A DNA stretch of 64,000 nt from Macrococcoides animalis (GCF_047425875.1 NZ_CP179727.1:2294001-2358000), one strand, 5' to 3'. Counted from the first letter of the stretch, positions 27,093-35,471 are shown. A program made the numbers and translations. Notes: generated by a model from the letters alone, not told the origin.

Positions 27093-27650
27093 ATGAAATT
27101 AGAAAATGTTAAAGCAAGTGCAGAAGCATTGGAATTACAAGAATTATTAGCAAAAGGTGAAGCAAAGTTATATGAAAGTTTGAAACAAGTTGATATTTAT
27201 GTATCAAAACATTCAAAGGTTTACAGTCATCATCGCAACACAGGTAAGGTCATTGAGAAAAAACAAACATTTCATAAAGGTACGGGTTACATGAGAGTCA
27301 AAGTTGGAGAAAGACCAGTAGAAGTACATTCATGCATTGGAAAGTTATGGGTATTCAATCCACAATCAGATGTGTTTGATACTTTGGATCATATCGATGA
27401 CAATAAGCTCAATAATGACCCTAGAAATTTACGTTGGACAACAAGAGGTCAAAATATTAAATACTATCATCAGTTAGAAAGAGATAAAGGTATTACTCAC
27501 AACAAACGCTTTTTAACAATGGATGAAGCTTTAGAGATTCGTATGAAACATGCATCTGGAGCTACAGTAAATGACTTAGTTAAAGAATATGACAAGCCTT
27601 ATAGCGTGATTTATCAAGTCGTAAATAAAATTACATACATAAATTTATAG
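27093..27650 (+). CDS. HNH homing-type endonuclease
   Basis: A 185-aa protein. The NUMOD4-like segment at residues ~40-85 is followed by the HNH_3 core DHIDDNKLNNDPRNLRW at ~108-124, with the catalytic His and the Asn residues in place. A C-terminal DNA-binding segment follows (LTMDEALEIRMKH ... DLVKEYDKPYSVIYQVV). This architecture is that of free-standing or intron-borne homing nucleases. It stands alone between two early genes. It could mobilise itself or act in trans on the HEG-less intron in terL. Confidence 0.85.
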   Translation: MKLENVKASAEALELQELLAKGEAKLYESLKQVDIYVSKHSKVYSHHRNTGKVIEKKQTFHKGTGYMRVKVGERPVEVHSCIGKLWVFNPQSDVFDTLDHIDDNKLNNDPRNLRWTTRGQNIKYYHQLERDKGITHNKRFLTMDEALEIRMKHASGATVNDLVKEYDKPYSVIYQVVNKITYINL

Positions 27651-27655
27651 ATTGA

Positions 27656-27716
27656 ATTAATACATAGGCAATACATACATAAGTAATACATAGCAATACA
27701 TACATATACTAGGAGA
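27656..27716. repeat. cluster of short AATACATA repeats
   Basis: Several copies of AATACATA and GCAATACATACATA are packed into about 60 bp just before the 508-aa gene. Related ATACAT copies occur at 26857-26905. They could be binding repeats or simple slippage products. Confidence 0.5.
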
Positions 27717-27726
27717 TTGATACATA

Positions 27727-29253
27727 ATGAAGAAAAATAATGGAATTGATTTTAAAAATAATATAAATGAATTAGTTGAGTACCATTTTGAAAAGATTAT
27801 TACAATGACAACATCAAATAGGGCAGTTACAAACTGTTCTACTGATGAATATGTTGATAGAACTATTGATGATACTGAATTGTGTTCAATTGGTGCTAAT
27901 TTAAAAATTAAAGGTATTGATAATTTAGATGGAGCTTCAAGACAATCAAGATTAGCTAGATTTTATGTGAAAATGTATAACAAATACAAATATCAGATTG
28001 AAGTAAAATCAGACTTCATTCAAATTTTTGCAATGCTGTTCGTGGAAGGTGCTAATCAATTGGATCAGTTAGAAAGTTTAGATGAATTGTTAGCTGATGA
28101 TAAATTATACAATACACGAATGAAATATATAAGAGATTATATTGAAAATCACATTATGATTGAAGTTAATCCATATTCAAAAACTATTAGTTTAGCACGA
28201 GATGAAAATGGTAAAGAAATCAGAAAAACTATTACTTTAGATGGTGCTGATAATTCTATACATACTATTGTAAATAATGATGATGAACAAAGTGAATTAA
28301 TCAATTTTTTAGGTGATGAAAATAAATTATGGACGTATGGAGATAAAGCTCATTACAATCACTTCTTACAATGGTTTGACGAGAATAAAGAAAGATTATT
28401 AACTGAGAAACAATTACAAAAGTATGAAGCTTTGAAAGATATTTATGTAGCTAAAACAGATAACAGTAAAGAAACTCAAGCTAACAGAAGAGCAATGTAT
28501 GATATGAGCAATTTGAATAAACAAGATATTAAAGCGTTTAAGAGAATCGTAAAGAATCGTGTTGTTAAAAAATATCAAGAAGAGTTTGGAACTGAGAATA
28601 AATATGGTTTCAATACGAATAATAGAAATAAAATGAGAGAAGTTTTTGAACAATATGTTGAGATGTGTAATGCATCTGATATGTTTGATGATGCGACTCA
28701 TAGACAAATTGAATTGAGTAAATATGTTGCTCAACATTATGAAACTGAAGCATTTGAAATTGTAATAACAAAGGGATTAAGCTTGGATGAGAAAAAGAAT
28801 ATAGTTAGATGCTGTAAAAGTAAAGAGTTGTTGAGTCATAGAATAATCAGATTGATTAGACAAAACATTGAAGCTGAGTTAGCTAAGGAAGTAAGGGAAG
28901 TAGTTCCAGCTAAGCAAGAATGGGAAGGTTACAATGAATATACTTTTAATGATGTTCGACATGTGAAAGAAAGATATTTAAATTTACATTCTGATGGATC
29001 GTTAAAAGTTGATACGAGTAGACATGAACTAGAGCATGAAGAAATGTTACAACAGAAAGATAAATATTATGAATTTGTAGCTGAGTCTAAAAGTAGTGAA
29101 TGTAAAACTTACTGTTTAAAATGTTATGAAGAGGGAGCGTATGTTGAAAAGCATACGTTCTTTTTTGATGAATTAAAAGCTAATGGCAATAAGAAATGCA
29201 TTAAATTATGTGAGAAATGTGATGCTGAAGAGCTGAAGAATTATGTTGTATAA
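27727..29253 (+). CDS. large phage early protein with C-terminal zinc ribbon, 508 aa
   Basis: A soluble, largely helical, charged protein. The C-terminal ~55 residues hold paired Cys motifs (CKTYCLKC ... CIKLCEKCD), which look like a zinc ribbon. No ATPase, primase, nuclease or polymerase motif is visible elsewhere. Its stop overlaps the HNH gene by 11 bases, so it is expressed with the packaging-linked HNH. It could be a transcription or replication factor; I do not recognise the family. Confidence 0.6.
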   Translation: MKKNNGIDFKNNINELVEYHFEKIITMTTSNRAVTNCSTDEYVDRTIDDTELCSIGANLKIKGIDNLDGASRQSRLARFYVKMYNKYKYQIEVKSDFIQIFAMLFVEGANQLDQLESLDELLADDKLYNTRMKYIRDYIENHIMIEVNPYSKTISLARDENGKEIRKTITLDGADNSIHTIVNNDDEQSELINFLGDENKLWTYGDKAHYNHFLQWFDENKERLLTEKQLQKYEALKDIYVAKTDNSKETQANRRAMYDMSNLNKQDIKAFKRIVKNRVVKKYQEEFGTENKYGFNTNNRNKMREVFEQYVEMCNASDMFDDATHRQIELSKYVAQHYETEAFEIVITKGLSLDEKKNIVRCCKSKELLSHRIIRLIRQNIEAELAKEVREVVPAKQEWEGYNEYTFNDVRHVKERYLNLHSDGSLKVDTSRHELEHEEMLQQKDKYYEFVAESKSSECKTYCLKCYEEGAYVEKHTFFFDELKANGNKKCIKLCEKCDAEELKNYVV

Positions 29254-29617
29254 CATATGTTCACATCCACGTTGTAGCGAAGAGATAGAGAAACCTCTTA
29301 AATATTGTGATAAACATAAAAATGATAAATCGAGTAATGCATACAATAGAACAAGATATGATAATAACAAAGAATACATAAAATTTTATAACAGCGGACA
29401 TTGGAAACGCAAAAGAAAACAAGTATTACGAAGAGATGATTATATATGTCAAAGTTGCAAAGCTAAAGGACTTATTAAAGTTGCTGATGTTGTGGATCAT
29501 ATTATACCAACAAAAGTGGATTGGGATAAGAGATTGCATTTAAACAATTTACAATGTTTATGTAATGAGTGTCATAATATCAAAACTAAAGAAGATAAAA
29601 TCAAATACGGAATTTAA
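29243..29617 (+). CDS. HNH endonuclease of the packaging type
   Basis: A 124-aa protein with a zinc-bound HNH fold: CQSCKAKG, then the catalytic stretch DHIIPTKVDWDKRLHLNNLQ, then CNECHNIK. An N-terminal CSHPRC...YCDKH adds a second possible zinc site. Small HNH proteins of this kind lie next to terS/terL in many cos-type siphophages, where they are needed with terminase for genome cutting. Here terS is 3.4 kb further on, with small genes, an MTase-like gene and cargo between. Confidence 0.88.
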   Translation: MLYNICSHPRCSEEIEKPLKYCDKHKNDKSSNAYNRTRYDNNKEYIKFYNSGHWKRKRKQVLRRDDYICQSCKAKGLIKVADVVDHIIPTKVDWDKRLHLNNLQCLCNECHNIKTKEDKIKYGI

Positions 29618-29646
29618 CTAAAAATAGAAAATGGAGACGATGTAGA

Positions 29647-29979
29647 ATGTTAAAAAAATTATTTGGTAAAAAGAATGTTGTAGCATATGATATAAAAGTG
29701 AATACTGTTGTTAAAGAAAAGGAATTATACGCTATAAATACTAAAAACAAAATTGATAGTGAAAGAATGTTTGAATATGTTTGTTTACAAAATGTTTCAG
29801 TGAATAATACAGATTTTGAAGAAGGTATGAAATACAATTTATATGAAAGAAATAATTACTACTATTATAACGAAACAAATTTATATATTGAAAAAGCATT
29901 AGTTGATAAATTATTTATAAGAAAATATTCACCAGTCGCAGGTTCGAATAGACCAATCGAATATATTCAAAATTATTAA
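29647..29979 (+). CDS. phage hypothetical protein, 110 aa
   Basis: Starts with a basic MLKKLFGKKN and is rich in Tyr and Asn; probably soluble. The ribosome site is GGAG. A terminator follows. Shares the pattern xxEFMDKHFIE/ALVDKLFIRK near the C-terminus with the 78-aa protein downstream, so they may be distant relatives. Function unknown. Confidence 0.55.
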   Translation: MLKKLFGKKNVVAYDIKVNTVVKEKELYAINTKNKIDSERMFEYVCLQNVSVNNTDFEEGMKYNLYERNNYYYYNETNLYIEKALVDKLFIRKYSPVAGSNRPIEYIQNY

Positions 29980-29981
29980 TT

Positions 29982-30010
29982 GAGGTAGCTTAATTGCTAT
30001 CTCTTTTTAT
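29982..30010 (+). terminator. terminator between small early genes
   Basis: GAGGTAGC / GCTATCTC with a 6-nt loop is followed by five T. Confidence 0.7.
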
Positions 30011-30042
30011 ATTACAAAATTATAGAAAATGGAGCTGTCAAA

Positions 30043-30279
30043 ATGAAAAAATATTTATGTATAAAAAGTACTTTCTCTGAAAAACAAGGTGCTGTTTATG
30101 AAATTGGAAAAGGTGACAGAGAAATTATTCATATTAAAAAACTGTTAAATTCAGTAAAAGAAAAAGATTATGATTACTATAAATATCTGATTGAACAAAC
30201 AGAATTTCAAGTAAAAGAAACAGAACATTATTTGAATAAAGAATTTATGGATAAACATTTTATTGAATTACAAAATTAA
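30043..30279 (+). CDS. phage hypothetical protein, 78 aa
   Basis: A small soluble protein starting MKKYLCIKSTF and ending DKHFIELQN, with GGAG upstream. The start (conserved Tyr, Cys and acidic turns) resembles small SH3-like phage proteins, but no family is certain. Confidence 0.5.
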   Translation: MKKYLCIKSTFSEKQGAVYEIGKGDREIIHIKKLLNSVKEKDYDYYKYLIEQTEFQVKETEHYLNKEFMDKHFIELQN

Positions 30280-30293
30280 TGGAGATGATATAG

Positions 30294-30488
30294 ATGAATG
30301 AAAATTATAGTCGTATCAAAAACATGGTAAAAGCAGGTAGAAGTATTCTGAGTCACGATTGGGACACTTCGGAATGGATTGTACAAAATATGATTGTACA
30401 TGAAAAAAAGTTAATGACTGAAGATGAATTCAAAGAAGTGTTTCAACAAGTTAAAGATGAATTAATTGAAGAGGAGCTAATGAAATGA
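30294..30488 (+). CDS. phage hypothetical protein, 64 aa
   Basis: A small acidic helical protein (SHDWDTSEWIVQNMIVHEKKL). The ribosome site is GGAG, and the stop overlaps the next gene (ATGA). Not recognised. Confidence 0.5.
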   Translation: MNENYSRIKNMVKAGRSILSHDWDTSEWIVQNMIVHEKKLMTEDEFKEVFQQVKDELIEEELMK

Positions 30489-30673
30489 TAGATGAACAAT
30501 TATTAATTAATAAGTTTGATGTGGCAAAGAGAGAACAACTGGTTAGAGTATTTATTGATGGACAAAAGTATTATTGTGAGTCAGCTGATGAGTTGATTGA
30601 ACAAGTTAAACGAAAGAAAGAATATGATGATAGATTAAGTAAAATGAAAACATTGAAAGATTATATGAGTTAG
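30485..30673 (+). CDS. phage hypothetical protein, 62 aa
   Basis: A small charged protein translationally coupled to the 64-aa gene through ATGA. It has a strand pair near VRVFIDGQKYYCESADELIEQV and a charged helical C-terminus. Not recognised. Confidence 0.5.
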   Translation: MIDEQLLINKFDVAKREQLVRVFIDGQKYYCESADELIEQVKRKKEYDDRLSKMKTLKDYMS

Positions 30674-30712
30674 TAGTATTAATCTCACTGAATATGAAAA
30701 GTAGGTGAGAAA

Positions 30713-30865
30713 GTGTATAAAGATTTAACAGAAGAACAAATTGAAAGAATCAAGAATAGAATTGAAGAATTAGATTTAGATCATATAGAAGATGAAGCAG
30801 ATTATATAAGATGTTTTGAATATTATAAGAATGAATTGCTGAATGGATATTTGGACGAATACTAG
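30713..30865 (+). CDS. phage hypothetical protein, 50 aa, GTG start
   Basis: Reads MYKDLTEEQI to NGYLDEY, almost entirely acidic helix. The start is GTG with AGGTGAG upstream. It is followed 14 bp later by the methyltransferase-like gene. Not recognised. Confidence 0.5.
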   Translation: MYKDLTEEQIERIKNRIEELDLDHIEDEADYIRCFEYYKNELLNGYLDEY

Positions 30866-30879
30866 AAGGATGTGATGTG

Positions 30880-31704
30880 ATGACAGATAAGTTTGAATGG
30901 ATAGCTGTGAAATCAGTTGATGAATTACATAAAGTAATACGAGAAAAAGGTATCGTTAAAGAATACAAATACATAGATGATGTTTTACATATTGCATATA
31001 AAGAGTCATTAAAAGATGAAGAGAACTTAGATAAGTACGCTGATATAATAAATGGATTACTAGATATCAAGAATAGTTATCAAGCACCTCAAAAAATTAT
31101 GGATATATTAACAGGTGATATTAAAGAACGTCATAAAGTTTTTAATAATTTCTTAGAAACATTTGATAAAGATTTGGACTGGGACTGGTTTCAGAAATAC
31201 TTTGAAAGTGAACACGCTGATAGAAAGAAAAAGAAACAAGATTATACACCTAATTCTGTGAGTCGAATATTAAGTGGACTTGTTGAAGATACAAATAATT
31301 ATTATGAAGTATGTGCTGGAACAGGTGGGATCATGATTCAAAGATGGTCACAAGATAGATATAAACATTCACCTTTTGAATATAAGCCTTCAATGAATTT
31401 TTATATTGTAGAAGAGTTAGATGATAGAGCGTTTCTATTTTTATTATTCAATATGCTTATAAGAGGGATGAACGGTATAGCTATTAAGTGTGATGTACTT
31501 ACAAGAGAAAGTGAAGCAGTTTATTTTATACAGAATGATGATGATGATTATACGAATTTTAGTAAATTAAATCTGATGCCTTATAATGAAATGATAGAGA
31601 AAGAGTTCAATATTAAATTTGTTGAAGATGTAAGACATAAAGAAGTAAAGCAAAGTAGAAAAGTAGATTGGCTATTAAAATTAGAAAGTGAGGATATAAA
31701 ATGA
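30880..31704 (+). CDS. SAM-dependent DNA methyltransferase-like protein
   Basis: A 274-aa protein. A Rossmann motif I typical of N6-adenine methylases is visible at EVCAGTGGIMIQRW (residues ~143-156), preceded by DYTPNSVSRILSGL, which resembles the helix before motif I in type I HsdM-like enzymes. The later catalytic motif, normally N-P-P-Y/F, is not found as such; the closest is NLMPYNE near 227. It may be an inactive or divergent methylase. Similar short proteins occur in staphylococcal phages before the packaging genes. Confidence 0.65.
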   Translation: MTDKFEWIAVKSVDELHKVIREKGIVKEYKYIDDVLHIAYKESLKDEENLDKYADIINGLLDIKNSYQAPQKIMDILTGDIKERHKVFNNFLETFDKDLDWDWFQKYFESEHADRKKKKQDYTPNSVSRILSGLVEDTNNYYEVCAGTGGIMIQRWSQDRYKHSPFEYKPSMNFYIVEELDDRAFLFLLFNMLIRGMNGIAIKCDVLTRESEAVYFIQNDDDDYTNFSKLNLMPYNEMIEKEFNIKFVEDVRHKEVKQSRKVDWLLKLESEDIK

Positions 31705-31784
31705 TTATATTTATTATGGTGTTGATGTTGATAGTTCAAGTAGCAATATATGGTGTGTTAGATGAGATTAAAGATAATATGTAA
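31701..31784 (+). CDS. 27-aa membrane peptide
   Basis: Starts MIIFIMVLML, one hydrophobic segment of about 17 residues, and ends with a short charged tail DEIKDNM. The ATG overlaps the stop of the methyltransferase-like gene (ATGA), so it is probably translated by coupling. Not recognised. Confidence 0.4.
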   Translation: MIIFIMVLMLIVQVAIYGVLDEIKDNM

Positions 31785-31810
31785 TAGTTGAATAGACTGA
31801 AGAAAGAAAG

Positions 31811-31840
31811 GACACTGATTATTTGTCAGTGTCTTTATTG
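31811..31840. terminator. bidirectional terminator between convergent genes
   Basis: GACACTGA / TCAGTGTC with a 7-nt loop and T-rich flanks on both sides. It overlaps the last codons of the reverse-strand cargo gene. Confidence 0.82.
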
Positions 31841-32670
31841 TTTGTTTTTCCAAATGATATAATAATTATTATTTGAATTATTAAGGACATATGAGGGTAT
31901 CCAGATTTATCATTAATATAATTACCAGCAAGGTGTTGAAAGATTGCATAAGTAATCAATTTAAGATTTATTAAATCATTTGTACTTAGACTAAGTTCTA
32001 TAAAATAATTTAGTTGACTTAATTGATTACTAATAGAACCATTAAATTGTTCAATTAGTTGATATGATGTTGGTACTGTGTAAGTAGGTGCTGGAACAAA
32101 TACAGTTTTAAATGCTTCTACAAATCTTTTTTGTGCTTCTTTTTCATCTACGAAGTCTAAGAAATCAACGACAGACATTTCTTCAGCTTCAACAGGATAT
32201 TCTTTAGCATAGCTTTCAAACAACTCTAAAGTTCTATCAATCTCTTCTTTATTTTCTTCATAATATTTCAAAGCATGATTTACTGGTGAGAAAACTTTAT
32301 TAGCTTGTGTAATCCAATTGCTACTTATATTAGTTATTGAAGATAGTTGTTTAGAGTATGAAGAGTTTATTTCCTTTAGTCGACTTGATAATGATGAAGT
32401 TAATTCTTTGTGTAAGTTGCCGAAAGGTTTAATAGTGCTCATCTCTTTTCGTAAGTTAGATGATAAACCAAAGACAGATAGATCAGATTGTGAGAATGGT
32501 TTAATCCTTTTCATTTGATTTGAAGCGTTGAAGAAAGTTGGTTGCTTAGGTGTGAATAATCTACTTTGAATGCTAGTAGTGTTAAAAATAGGTTTCGTAA
32601 CAAAAGGTTTCGTAATAGTAGAACTATAAATCTCAGAAAATGACTTTGGATAAGTAAAAGTATTATTCAA
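31819..32670 (-). CDS. reverse-strand cargo protein of unknown function, 283 aa
   Basis: It is the only long gene on the minus strand in the prophage, placed between early and packaging genes. The start is TTG with AAAGGA upstream. The N-terminal ~110 residues are Ser/Thr/Lys/Phe-rich and contain repeated K-P-F (TKPFVTKP, RIKPFS, TIKPFG), probably disordered. Residues ~130-190 are acidic helices. The C-terminus has a hydrophobic run IIQIIIIISF near 268-277. I do not recognise it. Its own promoter holds a LexA-box-like palindrome, so it may be induced by DNA damage. Plausible roles are a toxin, abortive-infection or other moron product; none is shown. Confidence 0.6.
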   Translation of the reverse strand: MNNTFTYPKSFSEIYSSTITKPFVTKPIFNTTSIQSRLFTPKQPTFFNASNQMKRIKPFSQSDLSVFGLSSNLRKEMSTIKPFGNLHKELTSSLSSRLKEINSSYSKQLSSITNISSNWITQANKVFSPVNHALKYYEENKEEIDRTLELFESYAKEYPVEAEEMSVVDFLDFVDEKEAQKRFVEAFKTVFVPAPTYTVPTSYQLIEQFNGSISNQLSQLNYFIELSLSTNDLINLKLITYAIFQHLAGNYINDKSGYPHMSLIIQIIIIISFGKTNNKDTDK

Positions 32671-32718
32671 TAAGGTAATTCCTTTCTATGTAAGATTTAA
32701 TTAATATTAATTAATTAT

Positions 32719-32747
32719 ATTATAATACGAATACGTGTTCGTGTCAT
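32719..32747 (-). promoter_or_regulatory. promoter of the 283-aa gene with LexA-box-like operator
   Basis: On the minus strand: -35 ATGACA (32742-32747), exactly 17 nt spacer, -10 TATAAT (32719-32724). The spacer contains CGAACACGTATTCG (32728-32741), which differs at one base from the Gram-positive SOS box pattern CGAAC-N4-GTTCG. A LexA dimer here would block RNA polymerase. Confidence 0.65.
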
Positions 32748-32759
32748 GTTGTAATGCTT

Positions 32760-33004
32760 TCAAAAAAATAAATTTTAATATTGACTTTTTAAAAATGAAA
32801 ATGAAAAATAAATTTATAAAAATAAAATTTCAAATTTGGAAGCCCCATGCGAAATAACGCATCAAATATTTTTATCAGATTTAACCGAGCGCCCTCATCT
32901 AATTCAAACTCCGTTTTGAATGTCCAAAAATATAGAATATCTCCTAAAACGCATGTAAAACAATTTTTACCATATTAATAAAATAGAAAGGACTGATAGA
33001 AGTT
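32760..33004. other. non-coding region before terS, candidate cos region
   Basis: No gene is seen here. It holds a locally GC-richer patch with small inverted repeats: GCG-AAATAA-CGC near 32848, ACCGAGCGCCCTC near 32883, and ATTCAAA-CTCCG-TTTTGAAT near 32901. A cos or terminase-binding site next to terS and an HNH gene would be expected in this type of phage, but the cut site cannot be read from sequence. Confidence 0.35.
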
Positions 33005-33478
33005 ATGGTAAGACCTCAAAAACCTTTAGTTAATATGAATCAACATTTAACTAAAGCAGAAATTGAAGCAAAACAAAATAAAGAAAAAGCATTAGAAAAG
33101 TTTGAGAAACTGAGTAAGACACCACCTAAATATTTAACTGATATTGCTAAAGCTGAATACAAAAAGGTGTACAAACTGATTCAACATTTACCAGTAGCTC
33201 AATTGGATCAACAAACATTAATAACATATTGTGAGTTGTATTCAGACTATCGAGATGTACTAGAAGAGATCACAGCATTAAAAGTAATATTAGAAAAAGA
33301 TTATGATTTAGTAATTGATAAACAACTTACAACTAAACGTAGACAAAAGTTAGAAATTCTAAGAGAAATGAAATCTGTAGGCAATATGCTAGGTATGAGT
33401 ATTGATAGTAGATTAAGATTAGCTCCAGCTGAATCAACAGAAGAGGATGAGTTCCTTAAAGCATTTGGTGATGCATAA
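33005..33478 (+). CDS. terS: terminase small subunit, P27 family
   Basis: A 157-aa DNA-recognition subunit of the packaging motor. The sequence pattern (basic N-terminus, ILTYCELYSDYRDV-like helix at about residues 77-90, and a C-terminal R-L-R-L-A-P-A segment) is that of the P27/Terminase_4 family. The stop overlaps terL by one base (taATGa). It brings phage DNA to TerL. Confidence 0.9.
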   Translation: MVRPQKPLVNMNQHLTKAEIEAKQNKEKALEKFEKLSKTPPKYLTDIAKAEYKKVYKLIQHLPVAQLDQQTLITYCELYSDYRDVLEEITALKVILEKDYDLVIDKQLTTKRRQKLEILREMKSVGNMLGMSIDSRLRLAPAESTEEDEFLKAFGDA

Positions 33479-35471
33479 TGACAGAAATAATAGACTATAC
33501 AACTCTATATGCTGAAAAAGTAGTTAATGGTGAAATCATTGCATCCGATAAGAATATTAAATCATGTCAACGTCACTTGGACAACTTAGAAGCGGGTGTA
33601 GATGGATATGAATGGAGACCAGATTTAGCTAATCGTGTTACTAAGTATATTGGTACATTGCCAGATATTAAGACAGGTACACCATTACCAATGCTATTGT
33701 TTCAACACTTTATATATGGCTCGTTATATGGCTGGGTACATGAGGGTACTGAGATAAGACGTTTTACAAAAGCTTATATAAGCACTGGACGTAAACAATC
33801 TAAGAGTATGACAACAGCTGGTATAGCTCAATATGAAATGCTCTTTGGTAAATCACCTTTAAGACAACGTGAGGTATACATTAGTTCAAATGCTTATAAA
33901 CAATCACGTATCATATTTGAAATGGCTACAAGTCAAATTAACTTATTAAAGAAGAAATCACGATATTTAAATAACAATGTCAAAACACTAGATAAAAAAA
34001 TTGAGTATCTCAAAGATGAAAGTATAATTTCACCGTTATCAAATTCGCCAGACTCAGCAGATGGTACTAACCCTTAACATGAGGGGCTTTATACAGTGAT
34101 GTATATCGAATAACCTATTTAATTCATGGAAACTCTTTTATAAGACAATCATGAGCGAAGCCTTTTAAAAGGAACGTGCAACGACTATCGAACAGTGAGT
34201 ATCTATCGAGAGGATAAATACAATACAACTTAGTAGAGTACACTCAATGAGTGGAAACAATAGGACTCTTAAAGTAACGATTAAGAGTATGATATAGTCT
34301 AAACCGACTACAGTAAGTAGTGTTAAAGTATTACGCAAGTAACGGTAGAATGTCATGTATCATTCTAGATGAGTTTGGTGAAATGAAAGACACAACAATG
34401 TATGAGCGTTTAAAGACTGGTATGGGTCAACAAGAGAACCCTTTAACTTTAATAGTTAGTACAGCTGGATCAAATTTAAATAACCCAATGTATGCTGAAG
34501 AGTATCAATATATCACTAAGTTACTCAATGGTGAGATTATTGATGAAAATTATTTTGTATATTGTGCTGAGTTAGATGATGAAACAGAAATGAATGATGA
34601 ATCATTATGGATCAAAGCTATGCCACTATTGGAATCAGAAACTAAACGTGATGTAATCATGAGAAATATTAAAGCTGACATAAAGGAACAAGAACAAAAA
34701 GGTAACATGACAGCTATTAAAATTAAAAACTTTAATATGTGGCAAAACAATTCAGATAGTGATGATGTGTTTGTATCTAATAAAAATTGGATGAACAATG
34801 TAATAGATAAACCTAATGTAAAAGGAGCAGATGTATATATTGGTGTTGACTTATCAAGATTACATGATTTAAGTTCCGTATCAATGATACATGCTGTTGA
34901 AGATAATAAGCTTTGGTGTGACAGTCATTCCTTTATTGGATATGAAGGCTCATTAGATTTAAAGATGCAAAGAGACAAAATGGACTATCAAAGGTTTATT
35001 GATGATGGTTATGCAACATTAACAAATTTAAAAAGTGGTTTGATTAACTATAAACAAGTGACTGATTATATTAAATCATATGTTACTGATAATGATTTAA
35101 ACGTTAAAGGTATTTACTATGATAGAAACTTAGCTAATACGTGGTTAATAGACATGGAAGAACGAGCTTCAGAATTTAAATTAATAGAAGTGGCTCAAAG
35201 TATGATGGGATTAAGTGAGACTATTAAACAATATAGATATGATGTGATTGAAGGTAAAGTAGTTCACTCTAATAATCCATTGTTAACGATTGCTGTAAAC
35301 AATGCTGTGATAAAGAATGTGAATGATAATGTATTAATCAATAAGACTAAAGCTAGGAATAAGATTGATCCTATTGTAGCTTTGATGAACGCATACACTC
35401 AAGCACAATTTCATGAACATGCAAAACTAACATTAAAAGAAAGATTAGCGAAAGGTGATGTAATAGTATAA
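33478..35471 (+). CDS. terL: terminase large subunit, split by a group I intron
   Basis: Packaging ATPase and nuclease. Exon 1 is 33478-34074 (199 codons) and exon 2 is 34353-35471. Joining them in frame gives ...DGTNP-SCIILDEFGE..., 571 aa, normal for HK97-type TerL. Exon 1 carries the ATPase N-terminus with a Walker-A-like STGRKQSKSMTTAG near residue 100; exon 2 starts with the Walker B ILDEFGE and has nuclease acidic residues in YIGVDLSRLHD. Without splicing, translation ends at a TAA formed by the first intron bases. An ATG-initiated frame beginning at 34320 is intron sequence and not a real start. Confidence 0.92.
34075..34352 (+). ncRNA. 278-nt self-splicing group I intron in terL, no internal ORF
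   Basis: Splice sites follow group I rules: exon 1 ends in U (34074) and the intron ends in G (34352). P1 is formed by CCCUU at the junction with AGGGG at 34082-34086, placing the junction U opposite G. The core has P7 strands GACTA (34183-34187, in GCAACGACTATCG) and TAGTC (34295-34299, in GATATAGTCT), as in IA-type phage introns. P9 hairpins (GACTAC/GTAGTG and TTAC/GTAA) follow. It carries no homing endonuclease gene. Confidence 0.9.

Noticed and set aside
28414..28737. Minus-strand 107-codon ORF opposite the 508-aa gene
   Set aside because: Opposite-strand shadow of a helical Lys/Glu-rich gene; no ribosome site or promoter seen.
34320..34352. Separate start for a downstream TerL gene inside the spacer
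   Set aside because: No ribosome site, and the first 11 codons do not match TerL; the splice model restores the protein exactly.
34165..34356. Minus-strand ORF inside the terL spacer
   Set aside because: It lies over the group I intron core, has no ribosome site, and the intron structure explains the region better.
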